A DNA stretch of 64,000 bases from the NCBI GenBank assembly GCA_965214795.1, contig OZ243976.1, positions 1,674,001 to 1,738,000 of the forward strand, in the 5' to 3' direction. The position numbers were made by a program, and so were the translations under genes. The stretch's first letter is position 1, and each line of letters opens with the position of its first letter. Below are positions 9,142 to 18,873 of this stretch, piece by piece. The notes beneath the pieces were generated by a model. It had not been told where the DNA came from, did not search any database, and saw only the letters and a list, made by a program, of their open reading frames with translations. Source of the DNA: JAJDXW01 sp965214795. Its GTDB lineage: Bacteria; Pseudomonadota; Gammaproteobacteria; HK1.

Positions 9142-10431
9142 GTGAAGCTTCTTTGCGTCGGTGACATCCATCTCGGCCGGCAGCCCGCGCGTCTGCCCAC
9201 CCGGCTTCTGGACGAGTGCAAGGCGAGCGAGCTCGGGCCGGCCGCGGCGTGGCGGCTCGCCGTCGACTTCGCTCTTCGGGACGAGATCGATGCGGTGCTG
9301 CTTGCGGGCGACGTCGTCGAGCAGGAGGACGACTTCTACGAGGCGTACGGCGATCTCCGCCGCGGGGTCGATCGGCTGGCCGAGGCCCGGGTCCCGGTGT
9401 TCGCGGTGAGCGGGAATCACGATGTGCAGGTCCTCCCCCGGCTCGCCGACGCGGTGCCCGACTTTCAACTGCTTGGGCGCGGCGGCGTCTGGGAGGTTCA
9501 GGACGTTGCCGGGCGCGACGGCCGGTGCGTGCAATTGCTCGGCTGGTCCTTCCCCGAACGCCGGGTCTCGACGAGCCCGCTCGCCGCCCACTCGCTGCCC
9601 GAGCTCGATCCGGACTCCGGGCCGGTCATCGGCCTCCTGCACTGCGATCGGGATGCGGCGGGGAGCCCGTACGCGCCGGTGCGTTCCGCGGAACTCGCGG
9701 ACGCCCCGGCCGATGCCTGGCTGCTCGGCCACGTCCACCAGCCGGACCGACTGGCTCCGCCCCGCCCGATCGGTTACCTCGGCTCCCTCACCGGTCTCGA
9801 TCCGGGGGAGACCGGTCCGCGCGGGCCCTGGCGGCTCGAGTTCACGGGGCCGGAGCTTGCCCTCGAGCACCTTCCGCTCGCGCCGCTCCGGTGGGAGGAG
9901 GTCGATGTCCCGCTCGACGGGCTCGAGTCCGCGGAGAACGTGCACGCCCTGGCCGTCGCCGCCCTGGCCGCGCTCCACGAGCGCCTCGCGGCGGAACGGT
10001 TTCGCCCGCGCGCGGTCGGCTGCCGCCTCCGGTTCACCGGCCGTACCGCGCATCGGAAAGAGGTCGGGCGGTCGCTCGCGGCCAGCGATCCGCTCGCCCT
10101 GTTCCACGCCCGCGACGACATCCTGTACTTCGTGCACGACTGGCGGATGGAGGCGGGTCCGGCGCTGGACCTCGAAGAGCTGGCCCGGGGCGCCGATCCC
10201 CCGGCGCTCCTCGCCCGCAAGATTCTCCTGCTGCGCGGGCCGGCCGGCGACGCGGATCGGCAGGCTCTCCTCGCCGGTGCCCGGCGGCGTCTCGGATCGC
10301 TGGGGGGGAGGCGCACGTTCGCCGCGCGCGGGCTCGTTCCCCCGACCGAGGAGGAAGCGGCGGAATTGCTGGAGCGGGCCGCCCTCGGGGCGCTCGCCGA
10401 GCTCCTGAACCAGCGCGGGGGTCCGGCATGA
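9142..10431 (+). CDS. SbcD/YhaO-like DNA repair metallophosphoesterase
   Basis: This is a calcineurin-like phosphoesterase of the Mre11/SbcD/YhaO group, which cuts DNA ends in partnership with a Rad50/SbcC-like ATPase. The motifs run in the usual order: GDIHLG at the N-terminus, AGDVVE, SGNHD, LLHCD and GHVHQP, which supply the metal ligands. The protein has 429 residues from the GTG at 9142, the start that puts GDIHLG a few residues in; an in-frame TTG lies 27 bp upstream. The next gene overlaps by 4 bp and encodes the ATPase partner, so the pair is coupled. It resembles YhaO more than SbcD in architecture, but this is a judgement by eye. Confidence 0.85.
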   Translation: MKLLCVGDIHLGRQPARLPTRLLDECKASELGPAAAWRLAVDFALRDEIDAVLLAGDVVEQEDDFYEAYGDLRRGVDRLAEARVPVFAVSGNHDVQVLPRLADAVPDFQLLGRGGVWEVQDVAGRDGRCVQLLGWSFPERRVSTSPLAAHSLPELDPDSGPVIGLLHCDRDAAGSPYAPVRSAELADAPADAWLLGHVHQPDRLAPPRPIGYLGSLTGLDPGETGPRGPWRLEFTGPELALEHLPLAPLRWEEVDVPLDGLESAENVHALAVAALAALHERLAAERFRPRAVGCRLRFTGRTAHRKEVGRSLAASDPLALFHARDDILYFVHDWRMEAGPALDLEELARGADPPALLARKILLLRGPAGDADRQALLAGARRRLGSLGGRRTFAARGLVPPTEEEAAELLERAALGALAELLNQRGGPA

Positions 10432-13400
10432 GGCTCCGCCGGATCGCCGTTCGCCGCCTGCCCGGGATTCCCCGCCCCGGCTTCGAGCTTGACGGGTTCG
10501 CGGACGGGATCAACGTCGTCGTCGGACCCAATGCCTCCGGGAAGACGAGCATTTCGCGCGCCGTGCGGGCAGCGCTGTACGGGGGGGAACTCGTCCGCGA
10601 GAGCGTCGACGTCGAGGCCGTCTTCGCGTTCGGGGGCCGGGAGGAGGAAGGCGACGGGTCGGGGGGCGGAAGTGGGCAAGGGGAAGACGTCATCCAGGTC
10701 GCCCGCATCGGCGGCGCCCTGGTCTGGACCCACGACGGGCAGCGGATCGAGGCGCCGGCGCTTCCGGAGCATCGCTTCGTTTCCTGCTACACCCTCCATA
10801 TCGAGGACCTGTTGGCAGACGATGGCGGCACCGACGCCGATATCGCGCAGCGCCTGGTACGCGAGATGGCCGGGGGCTACGACCTCGATGCCGCCCGCAC
10901 CGAATGCGGCTTCTCCGTTCCGCCCCGGGTGGGGCAGACCGAGGCGAAGGAGGTTGTCTCGGCCGATGAGAACCTGCGGCGCCTCCAGGCCCGGTATCGT
11001 GACCTGCAACGCGACGAGGAGCGGCTGGGCCCTCTGGTACGAGAGCGGGTCGAGGCCGAGGAGGCGGATCGCGAGGCGGCGCTCGTGGAGCAGGCCGTCC
11101 GGCTTCTCGAGAAACGCCGGGAACGGCTCGAGCTCGAGCGGCGCAAGGCGGCGTTTCCCCCGGATCTGGAGCGGCTGTCCGGCACCGAGATCGAGGTGCT
11201 GGGGGGCTTGCGCGTCGAGCGCCGGCGGGCGGAGCAGGACCTCGCCCGGGCCGAGGCCGAGCGCCGCGCAGCCAAGCGCGCACTCGCCGCCACCGGGCTT
11301 GCCGGGAGCGAGCTCGACGAGGCCGCGACTTCGGACATGCACCCCCGGATCGCCCGGCTGGGCCACCTGGAAGGAGAGCTCGCGCGCGAGCGAGGACGGG
11401 TGGAGACGGCGGCCGCGGCCCGCGACCGCGCGACTCGCGAGCTGGGCGGGGAGCCAGGTCCGGGCGTTCGCCTCGATCCCGAGGCGGTCCAGGCCGCGGA
11501 TCGGGCTCTCCATGCGATCCGCCTCGTCGCGGCCGAGCTTCGCGAGCTCGAGGCCGAGCTGAGCCGCCTTTCCGACGTTCCGGAGACGGCGCCCGGCCCG
11601 GAACAGATCGACGAAGCGAGGCGCGAGCTGCTGCACTGGCTGTCCGCGCCGGACGTGCCGGGGTCGCCGGCCGCTCGCTCGGCCGCGTTGCTGGTGATCG
11701 CGGCGATCGGGGTCGCGGGCGCCGTCGGGGCGGGCCTCCTCGTCCATCCCGCCGCCTACGTGCTCCTCGTTCCCGCCGTGTACGCGCTCATCTACGTCCA
11801 CCGCCTGCTTCGCCGGGCCGGAGTCGGCGCCGACCAGCGCCTGGAGTCGGAGCAGCGCTACCGTCGGCTCGGCTTCGAGCGGCCCGAAACCTGGGATCGC
11901 GAGCGGGTCGCGGAACGCCTCCACGCGCTCGACCGCGAGCTCGGCGCGGCCCGCCAGCGCACGGACGACCTCCGTCGGCGGCGGGAAACGGAGCGAAAGC
12001 GAGCCGGCCGCCGCACCGCGTTCGAGCGCGAACGCGAGAGACTCGGCGCCATCGCGCGCCGGGTGAATTTCGATCCCGAGGCGCTCGACGCCTCGTTCGA
12101 CCGCTGGCTGCGGCTCACCGGCGACTACGATCGGTCCGACATCGAGTTGCGCGAGAGCCGCGCATCGCTCGCCACCCTCGAACGCGACGCCGGCGCCTTG
12201 CGGGCGAGCATCGTCGCGTTCCTGGCCGCCCACGGGGAGGAACCCCGGGCCGGAGGCCCGGAGACCGAGGCGACCGGCGCGGATGTGGTTGGCGCCGAAT
12301 CATCGGCCGCCGAAGCGTCCCCCACCGAAGCGTCCGGCAATGGAGAGTCCGGGGGCGCGGCCTTGGGCGCCGCCCCGCCCGAAATCGAACCGCCGGTGGC
12401 GGAAGTGCTGCGCCAGCGCCTGGAGCGACTGGCCGGTCGGGTCCGCCGGCGCGACGGCGCGGCGCGCGATCTTCGCGCGGCGCGGGAGACCCTGGAGCGC
12501 CTGTCGGGCGAGCTCGAGAAACGGCGGGTGGAGACGGAGGACGTGTTCCGGAGGGCCGGCCTGGAGGCCGGCGACGAGCCGGAGCTCCGCCGCCGGCTCG
12601 AGTTCCTGGAGGAGTGGCGGGCGCTTGATCGGCAGCTCACGGAGGTGCGCATCGCCGAGGGCCTGCTCCACGGGGAGCTCTCCGGGCGATCCGATCTGCT
12701 GCGCGAGGTCGAAGGGGACGGCGAGGCGACGCTCCAGGGTCGTCGCGGCTCGCTTCGCGAGCGCGCGGCGCGCGCGTCCGGCCTTTCGGAAGCGATTGCC
12801 GGGATCCACGCCCGCGTCGAGCTCGCGTCGAAAGGACGCGACCTCGAGGAGGCCCGCGCCCGGCGCCAGCGTGCCCGGGACGCGCTCCACCGGCGCTTCG
12901 ACGAGGCGATGCTCGCGGAAGCCGGCGCCTTTCTGTTCGATCAAGTGGAGTCCGAACACGTCCGGACGAGCCGGCCCGCCGTCCTGCGCCGGGCGGAGGA
13001 CTGGTTTGCGCGCTTTACCCGGCACCAGTTCGAGCTCGCGATGGGGACGGCCGGAGACGGAACGTTCCGGGCCCGCGAGACCGCGACCGGAGAGTGGCGC
13101 GCGCTGTCGGAGCTTTCGAGCGGCACCCGGATGCAGCTCCTGCTCGCGGTGCGGGTCGCCTTCGCGCTCGAGGCCGAGAAGGGACGGACCTCGCTGCCCC
13201 TGTTCCTGGACGAGGCACTGACCACCGCGGATCCGGATCGCTTCCGGGCGGTGGCGGAGAGCCTGCGGCGGCTGTCCGAGGAGGACGGGCGCCAGATCTT
13301 CTACCTGACCGCGCAGCCGGAGGAGAGTCGATACTGGGCGGAGGCGGCGCCGGCCGTCATCGACCTCGCGGCAAGCCGTCGTGCGGGCCGCGCGGTGGCC

Positions 13401-14129
13401 GTTCCCGAGGAGGTCGGGCTCCCTCCCGCCGCACCCGATCCCCCGCATCCCGGCGGCATGCCTCCCGAGGAGTACGCGGTGCGGATCGGCGTCGAACCGG
13501 TTCAGCCCTGGAGGCCCCCGGCCGGCATCCACGTCTTTCACTTCCTGCGCGACAGCCTCGATCTCCTCTGGCGTCTCCTTCGAGCCGGCGTCGAGCACCT
13601 CGGTCCGCTGGACTCCCTGCTCCAGTCAGGCGAGGCGGGGCTCCTCCTCTCAGCGGACGAGCAGTCCGACCTCCGCCTGCGGATTGCCGGCGCACGGGCG
13701 TGGATCGAGGCGTGGCGCGAGGGTCGGGGGCGGCCCGTCGACCGCGACGTGCTCGCCGCGTCCGGTGCCATTACCCCGATCTTCATCGACCGCCTGGTGG
13801 AGCTTGCCGGCGAGGTGGGCGGTGACTCGCGGCGGCTGCTGCATGGCATGGATACGGGAGCGGTTCCCCGGTTCTGGGGCCGGAATCGGCAGCGGCTGGA
13901 AGAATGGCTTCGGGAGAACGGCTATCTGGGCGATGCCGAACCTCTCGACGAGCGTGGCCTCGAGAGGCGGGTTGCGATGGCCCTCAGCGCCCACGGAGCC
14001 CCGCCCGATACCTCGCTCGCCGAGGCCGCGGAGCTTGCGCGAAGCATGGCGGCCGGCCTCGCCGCCGGCCACCGGGGGGCGCGTGTTGCACCCGACCTCG
14101 CCCCGCCGTCCGGAACCGAGGGATCCTGA
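10428..14129 (+). CDS. SbcC/YhaN-like AAA ATPase with coiled coil and membrane hairpin
   Basis: This is the SMC/Rad50-type ATPase partner of the upstream nuclease, 1233 residues. Walker A is GPNASGKTS near residue 33. Long Arg/Glu/Ala-rich coiled coils follow. A hydrophobic pair of helices near residues 421-461 splits them, as in YhaN proteins. The ABC-type signature LSSGTRMQLLLA is near 893 and Walker B LPLFLDEAL near 922, followed by TAQPEE. About 270 further residues form a helical C-terminal extension beyond the ATPase head, which is unusual for SbcC. The ATG overlaps the upstream stop (ATGA). The function is inferred to be DNA end processing, perhaps tethered to the membrane. Confidence 0.83.
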   Translation: MRLRRIAVRRLPGIPRPGFELDGFADGINVVVGPNASGKTSISRAVRAALYGGELVRESVDVEAVFAFGGREEEGDGSGGGSGQGEDVIQVARIGGALVWTHDGQRIEAPALPEHRFVSCYTLHIEDLLADDGGTDADIAQRLVREMAGGYDLDAARTECGFSVPPRVGQTEAKEVVSADENLRRLQARYRDLQRDEERLGPLVRERVEAEEADREAALVEQAVRLLEKRRERLELERRKAAFPPDLERLSGTEIEVLGGLRVERRRAEQDLARAEAERRAAKRALAATGLAGSELDEAATSDMHPRIARLGHLEGELARERGRVETAAAARDRATRELGGEPGPGVRLDPEAVQAADRALHAIRLVAAELRELEAELSRLSDVPETAPGPEQIDEARRELLHWLSAPDVPGSPAARSAALLVIAAIGVAGAVGAGLLVHPAAYVLLVPAVYALIYVHRLLRRAGVGADQRLESEQRYRRLGFERPETWDRERVAERLHALDRELGAARQRTDDLRRRRETERKRAGRRTAFERERERLGAIARRVNFDPEALDASFDRWLRLTGDYDRSDIELRESRASLATLERDAGALRASIVAFLAAHGEEPRAGGPETEATGADVVGAESSAAEASPTEASGNGESGGAALGAAPPEIEPPVAEVLRQRLERLAGRVRRRDGAARDLRAARETLERLSGELEKRRVETEDVFRRAGLEAGDEPELRRRLEFLEEWRALDRQLTEVRIAEGLLHGELSGRSDLLREVEGDGEATLQGRRGSLRERAARASGLSEAIAGIHARVELASKGRDLEEARARRQRARDALHRRFDEAMLAEAGAFLFDQVESEHVRTSRPAVLRRAEDWFARFTRHQFELAMGTAGDGTFRARETATGEWRALSELSSGTRMQLLLAVRVAFALEAEKGRTSLPLFLDEALTTADPDRFRAVAESLRRLSEEDGRQIFYLTAQPEESRYWAEAAPAVIDLAASRRAGRAVAVPEEVGLPPAAPDPPHPGGMPPEEYAVRIGVEPVQPWRPPAGIHVFHFLRDSLDLLWRLLRAGVEHLGPLDSLLQSGEAGLLLSADEQSDLRLRIAGARAWIEAWREGRGRPVDRDVLAASGAITPIFIDRLVELAGEVGGDSRRLLHGMDTGAVPRFWGRNRQRLEEWLRENGYLGDAEPLDERGLERRVAMALSAHGAPPDTSLAEAAELARSMAAGLAAGHRGARVAPDLAPPSGTEGS

Positions 14130-14450
14130 GCGCGCCCGCGCGGCGGGTCGCCCGTGACGGCCGTCCGTTCGCCTGCCCCGCCCGGGGGCCGGCCGCCGTT
14201 TTTCGCCGATGTCCGGCCGCGGACGCCAATCCGCTCGCCATCGCGGGCCGTATTCCCTCAAGCCGCCGCGACCGCGCGCCCGCGCCCGCGCCAGTGTCGA
14301 CTGCGCCTTCGGCCGCGCGCACGCGCTCCTTCGGTCCGTGCAGCCCGCTACCGTTGCATCCTCGCGCGTTACCCGCGCGCTTCCGGCGGGTCGGACTCCC
14401 CGCGGCGGGCCGTCGCCCCTCCGAGCGGGTGCGGAGCCCCGCCGGCGAGG
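14130..14450. other. Intergenic gap with a family B remnant
   Basis: This stretch separates the convergent YhaN-like and htrA genes. Bases about 14210-14365 align with the interior of family B (shared blocks CTCAAGCCGC, AGTGTCGACTGCG and GCGCACGCGCTC) but lack its terminal inverted repeats. The internal GTGTCGAC site is intact, so this copy has no nested family D insertion. No gene is seen. Confidence 0.6.
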
Positions 14451-15827
14451 TCAGGGGATGACGAGGAACACCCGCACGTTGCCCCGCAGGATGTTGAGGG
14501 CGATGGCACCGCCGGTGCCCGCGGCCACCTTGGAGAATTCCGCCACCGAGCGCACCTTCGTTCGATTCACGGCGATGACGATGTCGCCCGGCTGAAGGCC
14601 GTTCCGTTCCGCGGGGCTGCCTTCTTCCACTTCCGCCACCAGCACGCCCTCGACGGTCTCGTATCGCGGATGGCTCGGGTCGAGGTCCCGGAACTCGGCT
14701 CCCTTGAACTTGTTGACCGCCTCGCTCTCGGCGAGGATCCTGGTCGACGAGCGCCCGGTCCTGGCTCTCGTCTGCCGCGTCTCGCCGTCACGGATGTACG
14801 TGATCTCCATGTCCGTGCCGAGGCGCATCAGCCCGATCATGTTCCGGAGGCCGGTGCTGCCCTCCACCGGCCGACCGTTGATGGCGAGGATGACGTCGCC
14901 GGCCTGGAGCCCCGCTTCCTCGGCGGCCGAACCGGGTATCACCTGGGAGACCAGCGCGCCGGTGGCGGAGTCGAGACTCAGTGCCTTGGCGATGCTCGGG
15001 GTCACGTCCCGGATATGGATCCCGAGCTGTCCGCGCCGGACTTCGCCGAATTCGACGAGCTGGTCCATGACCTCCCGGGCCATTGCGGTCGGGACCGCGA
15101 ACCCGATGCCGACGTTGCCGCCGGCCGGGGTCACGAGGGCGCTGTTGATCCCCACCAGCCGGCCGTCGAGGTCGACGAGGGCGCCGCCCGAATTGCCGGG
15201 ATTGATGGAAGCGTCGGTCTGGATGAAGTCCTCGTAGCCCCCGACGTTGAGACCGGTGCGCCCGAGGGCGCTCACGATCCCGGAGGTGACGGTCTGGCCG
15301 ATGCCGAACGGGTTGCCGATGGCAAGCACGAAGTCTCCGACCTCGAGCCCCTCGGAATCCCCGAAGGAGAGAGCAGTGAGATCGTCGGCGTCGATCCGGA
15401 GCAGGGCGATGTCCGTTCCTTCATCGCTTCCGAGGAGATCGGCATCGAAGCTGCGCCGGTCCGCGAGGGTCACAACCACTTGGTCCGCCCCCCTCACCAC
15501 GTGGTGGTTCGTCATCACGTAGCCCTGTTCCGCGTCGACGATCACGCCCGAACCCGCACTCCGGTAGGGTTGTTCCTGCTGCGGCCGAGGGACGTTGAAG
15601 AACCGCCGAAAGAACGGGTCGTCGAACATCGGGTGCCTCGGCGTCCGATTGGGGGCAGTGACCGCGATGTTGACGACGGCCGGGGTCACCTGTTTGAGCA
15701 TCGGCGCGAGCGTCGGTCTGCCGTCGAGACCGGCCGTATAGGGCCACTGCGCCCAGGCCGCCGCCGCCGCGACGAGCGACAACAAAAGGACCAGGGCCCG
15801 GTACCGTGCAGGGTGCGGACGTCTCAT
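14451..15827 (-). CDS. Periplasmic serine protease, DegP/DegQ/MucD family
   Basis: This is an HtrA-type periplasmic protease and chaperone for misfolded envelope proteins. The start at 15827 follows an AGGAG ribosome site by a proper spacing and gives 458 residues with a signal peptide (MRRPHPARYRALVLLL... to AWA). The trypsin-like triad is H109 (TNHHVV), D139 (GTDIALL) and S213 (GNSGGA). Two PDZ domains follow: the first contains AGDVILAINGRPV, the second PGDIVIAVNRTKV. It stands alone, convergent with the YhaN-like gene. DegP, DegQ and MucD cannot be told apart from sequence reading alone. Confidence 0.92.
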   Translation of the reverse strand: MRRPHPARYRALVLLLSLVAAAAAWAQWPYTAGLDGRPTLAPMLKQVTPAVVNIAVTAPNRTPRHPMFDDPFFRRFFNVPRPQQEQPYRSAGSGVIVDAEQGYVMTNHHVVRGADQVVVTLADRRSFDADLLGSDEGTDIALLRIDADDLTALSFGDSEGLEVGDFVLAIGNPFGIGQTVTSGIVSALGRTGLNVGGYEDFIQTDASINPGNSGGALVDLDGRLVGINSALVTPAGGNVGIGFAVPTAMAREVMDQLVEFGEVRRGQLGIHIRDVTPSIAKALSLDSATGALVSQVIPGSAAEEAGLQAGDVILAINGRPVEGSTGLRNMIGLMRLGTDMEITYIRDGETRQTRARTGRSSTRILAESEAVNKFKGAEFRDLDPSHPRYETVEGVLVAEVEEGSPAERNGLQPGDIVIAVNRTKVRSVAEFSKVAAGTGGAIALNILRGNVRVFLVIP

Positions 15828-15924
15828 GTCGGATTCTCCTGGCAGGGAGCGCCTTCCTCCCATTGTGGGGCACGCCCGCGGCCTTTCAAGTACGGGGAAG
15901 GGGAAGGGTTCAGCGGGGACCCGG

Positions 15925-16638
15925 TCATATTCCGATGTGGCGGGCGACCGCGTCCGGGCTCGCTCGCAGCTTCGCGCTCGTCCCGTTCCATACGATACGG
16001 CCCTTCTCGAGGATGAAGTGGCGGTCCGCGATTCGGGTGAGGTCGTCGATGTTCTTGTCGATGATGAGGATCGACTGCCCGGCGGCCTTGAGCCGCGCGA
16101 GGCAGGCCCAGATCTCCCGGCGCACGAGCGGCGCGAGCCCCTCCGTTGCCTCGTCCAGGATCAGCAGGACCGGGTTGGTCATGAGGGCGCGGCCGATGGA
16201 CAGCATCTGTTGCTCACCGCCGGAGAGCAGCGATCCGGGGGTGCCGCGGCGCTCCGCGAGAGCGGGGAACAGCTCATAGACGCGCTCCGCCGTCCACCCG
16301 CCGCCGTGGCCGCGGCGCGCCCGCGCGGTCGCGACGAGGTTCTCGTGGGTGTCGAGGTTGGGGAAGACTTGGCGCGCCTCCGGGACGAGGCCGATTCCCG
16401 CCTGCCCGATCCGCCACGGCGGCTGTCCGGAGAGCTCCCGGCCGGCCATGCGAACCGCTCCGCCGAGGGGTGGCACCAAGCCCATGATCGAGTATACGGT
16501 CGTGGTCTTGCCCATTCCATTGCGGCCGAGCAGGGAGGTCATCTCGCCGGCGCCCACCTCGAGATCGACCCCGAAGAGCACCTGGCTTCGCCCGTAGGCG
16601 GCGGTGAGCCCCCGTACCTCGAGCAGGGGATCAGCCAT
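15925..16638 (-). CDS. livF: Branched-chain amino acid type ABC transporter ATPase LivF
   Basis: This is one of the two ATPases of a HAAT-family ABC importer. The protein has 237 residues with Walker A GRNGMGKTT, the signature LLSGGEQQML and Walker B LILDEATEGL, all typical of LivF. Its start overlaps the end of livG by 8 bp, so the two are coupled. The substrate could be branched-chain amino acids or a related amide or acid; the family alone does not fix it. Confidence 0.92.
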   Translation of the reverse strand: MADPLLEVRGLTAAYGRSQVLFGVDLEVGAGEMTSLLGRNGMGKTTTVYSIMGLVPPLGGAVRMAGRELSGQPPWRIGQAGIGLVPEARQVFPNLDTHENLVATARARRGHGGGWTAERVYELFPALAERRGTPGSLLSGGEQQMLSIGRALMTNPVLLILDEATEGLAPLVRREIWACLARLKAAGQSILIIDKNIDDLTRIADRHFILEKGRIVWNGTSAKLRASPDAVARHIGI

Positions 16639-17440
16639 CGGGTCCGCTCGCGGCGCCCGCGTTCCCCGTGCCGTTCACGCTCCCGGGGTCGGGAAAGTCC
16701 TCGCCGAGGTAGGCGCGCCGCACCTCGGGATCGGCCCGGATCGCCTCCGGCCGGCCGGAGGCGACCACCCGCCCGCTGACGAGGACCGTGACCCGGTCGG
16801 CGATGGCGAACACCGCGTCCATGTCGTGCTCGACGAGCAGCAGGGTCCGCTCGCGCCGCAGTTCCCGCAGGGTCGACACCATCCGGGCGGACTCCTCCGG
16901 CCCCATTCCCGCCATCGGCTCGTCGAGAAGCAGCAGGCGCGGCCGGGTCGCGAGGGCCATCGCGATCTCGAGCTGGCGGTGCTCGCCGTGGGAGAGGTCG
17001 CCGGCCGTGTCCTCGGCTCGCTCGGCGAGGCCCGCCCGGGCGAGGTGGTCGAGGGCGGCCCCCCGGAGCCCCTCGTCCCCGAGGGCTTCGCCCCACATCC
17101 GATAGGCGTGCCCCTGCGCCGCCTGCACCGCGAGCGCCGCGTTCTCGATGACCGTCAGCGTGGCGAAGATGCTCGTGATCTGAAACGATCGGGCGAGCCC
17201 GAGCCGCGCGCGGCGGTGAGCGGGGAGGTGGGTGATGGACCGGCCGTCGAGCTCGATGGTCCCGGCGTTGGAGAGGGTGGAGCCCGCGACCTGGGCGAGG
17301 AAGGTCGTCTTGCCGGCCCCGTTGGGCCCGATGATGGCGTGAGCCTCGTGCTCGAACACGTCGAGATCGATGCCGTCCGATGCGGTCACCCCGCCGAAAT
17401 GCCGGGTGAGGCCCCGTACGCTGAGGAGCGGCGCCGTCAT
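16631..17440 (-). CDS. livG: Branched-chain amino acid type ABC transporter ATPase LivG
   Basis: This is the partner ATPase of LivF. The protein has 269 residues with Walker A GPNGAGKTT, the signature DLSHGEHRQLE and Walker B LLLDEPMAGMG, followed by the LivG-like EHDMD switch region. It is divergent from the cyclase gene, with only 44 bp between the two starts, so both promoters would have to share that gap. Alternatively livGF is transcribed by read-through from livM across the antisense cyclase gene. Confidence 0.93.
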   Translation of the reverse strand: MTAPLLSVRGLTRHFGGVTASDGIDLDVFEHEAHAIIGPNGAGKTTFLAQVAGSTLSNAGTIELDGRSITHLPAHRRARLGLARSFQITSIFATLTVIENAALAVQAAQGHAYRMWGEALGDEGLRGAALDHLARAGLAERAEDTAGDLSHGEHRQLEIAMALATRPRLLLLDEPMAGMGPEESARMVSTLRELRRERTLLLVEHDMDAVFAIADRVTVLVSGRVVASGRPEAIRADPEVRRAYLGEDFPDPGSVNGTGNAGAASGPDG

Positions 17441-17484
17441 CCGCCGGTTCTCGCCCGGGGCGGGTCGATGCGGGAGGTCGAACG

Positions 17485-18873
17485 ATGATCGGGAGCTGGC
17501 TCCGGAGCCTCCGGAGCTACGGGGAGGCGGAGCGGAACCTGCCGGAACGGGTGCGGGCCGCGATCCGGCGCCAGGAGGTCGAGAGTCAGCGGCTCATCAG
17601 CCTGCTCCAGCTCGGGGTGGTCCTGTTCTTCATGTCTCTCGCCGCCATCCAGCCGGACCAGCCGGCCGCGGTGCGCAATCCGGACGCCGTCGACCTGGTT
17701 CCGATCGTCCTCGTCGGGTATGCGCTGTTCACCCTGGTGCGTCTCCATCTCTCGTGGCGGAAGCGGCTCGAACCCTGGGTGCTCTACCTCTCCATCGTCG
17801 TCGACATGGTGCTCATTCTCGCGCTCATCTGGTCGTTCCATCTCGAGTACGGACAGCCGCCGTCGTTCTATCTCAAGGCCCCGACCATGATCTACGTGTT
17901 CATTTTCATCGGGCTGCGGGTGCTGAGCTTCCGCGCCCGCTATGTGGTCGTGGCGGGGCTCGCCGCCGCCGCCGGCTGGGCGACGCTCACCGCCTACGCC
18001 ATCCTCGTCTCGGGCGGGCGGGAGATGGTCACCCGGGACTACGTCGAGTACATGACGTCCAACGCGGTCCTCATCGGCGCGGAGGCGGACAAGATCATCG
18101 CCATCCTCGTGGTGACCGTGGTGCTCGCGGTGGCCATGAACCAGGCTCGGCGCCTGGTCGTTCGCTCCGCCGCCGAGGGGGCGGCGGCGCGGGACCTCGC
18201 GCGTTTCTTCTCGCCCGAGGTCGCCCGGCAGATCACTGCTTCCGAGCAGGTGATCGAGGCCGGCAGCGGAGAAGCGCGGGAGGCGGCCATCGTGTTCTGC
18301 GACATCCGCGGCTTCACCCGCTTCTCGCACACCGTTTCGCCGGGCGAGGTGATCGCGATGCTGACGGAGTATCAGCAGGCGCTCGTTCCGGCCATCCTGG
18401 AGCACGGGGGAACCATCGACAAGTTCATGGGCGACGGCATCATGGCCACGTTCGGCGCGGTCCGGCCCGTGGAGACGGCGGCCGCGGATGCGTTGCGGGC
18501 GGTGGACGCGGTGATGGAAGCGGCCGCGGTGTGGAACCGGCGCCGCGCCTCGGAGGGGCGGCCGACCCACCGCGTGAACGCGGCGGCCGCTTTCGGCCCC
18601 ATCGTGTTCGGCGCGGTGGGTGACACCGACCGGCTCGAGTACACCGTCATCGGTGACCCGGTCAACCAGGCCGCGAAGCTCGAGAAGGCGAACCGGGCCG
18701 AGGCGGTGGACGCGCTGGCGGACCGCGGCACGTACGAGGCCGCCGTCCGGCAGGGCTACGCGGCGGGACCGGTCGAGCATCGTTCGGGCGCCCGGCTCGA
18801 GGGATTCGACGAGCCGGTCGATCTGGTGGTCCTCGCGCCCCGGTCGAGCAGCCCGTCGAGCCCTCCCCGGTAG
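17485..18873 (+). CDS. Membrane-bound class III adenylate/guanylate cyclase
   Basis: The N-terminal half holds about six hydrophobic helices (residues about 35-220) that form a membrane sensor-like domain. The C-terminal half is a class III cyclase catalytic domain. Metal-binding aspartates are seen in VFCDIRGFTRFS and DKFMGDGIMATFG. The motif VIGDPVNQAAKLE keeps the Asn of the usual NxxxR pair but has Lys where the transition-state Arg normally sits. The 462-residue protein would make cAMP or cGMP from the inner membrane if active. It lies opposite to the liv genes on both sides, and its last 118 bp overlap the end of livM tail to tail. Confidence 0.87.
   Translation: MIGSWLRSLRSYGEAERNLPERVRAAIRRQEVESQRLISLLQLGVVLFFMSLAAIQPDQPAAVRNPDAVDLVPIVLVGYALFTLVRLHLSWRKRLEPWVLYLSIVVDMVLILALIWSFHLEYGQPPSFYLKAPTMIYVFIFIGLRVLSFRARYVVVAGLAAAAGWATLTAYAILVSGGREMVTRDYVEYMTSNAVLIGAEADKIIAILVVTVVLAVAMNQARRLVVRSAAEGAAARDLARFFSPEVARQITASEQVIEAGSGEAREAAIVFCDIRGFTRFSHTVSPGEVIAMLTEYQQALVPAILEHGGTIDKFMGDGIMATFGAVRPVETAAADALRAVDAVMEAAAVWNRRRASEGRPTHRVNAAAAFGPIVFGAVGDTDRLEYTVIGDPVNQAAKLEKANRAEAVDALADRGTYEAAVRQGYAAGPVEHRSGARLEGFDEPVDLVVLAPRSSSPSSPPR

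Noticed and set aside
9774..12233. Long antisense frame (819 residues) under the nuclease-ATPase pair
   Set aside because: It has Arg/Pro/Gly-rich shadow composition and no conserved motifs; the sense frames are clearly coding.
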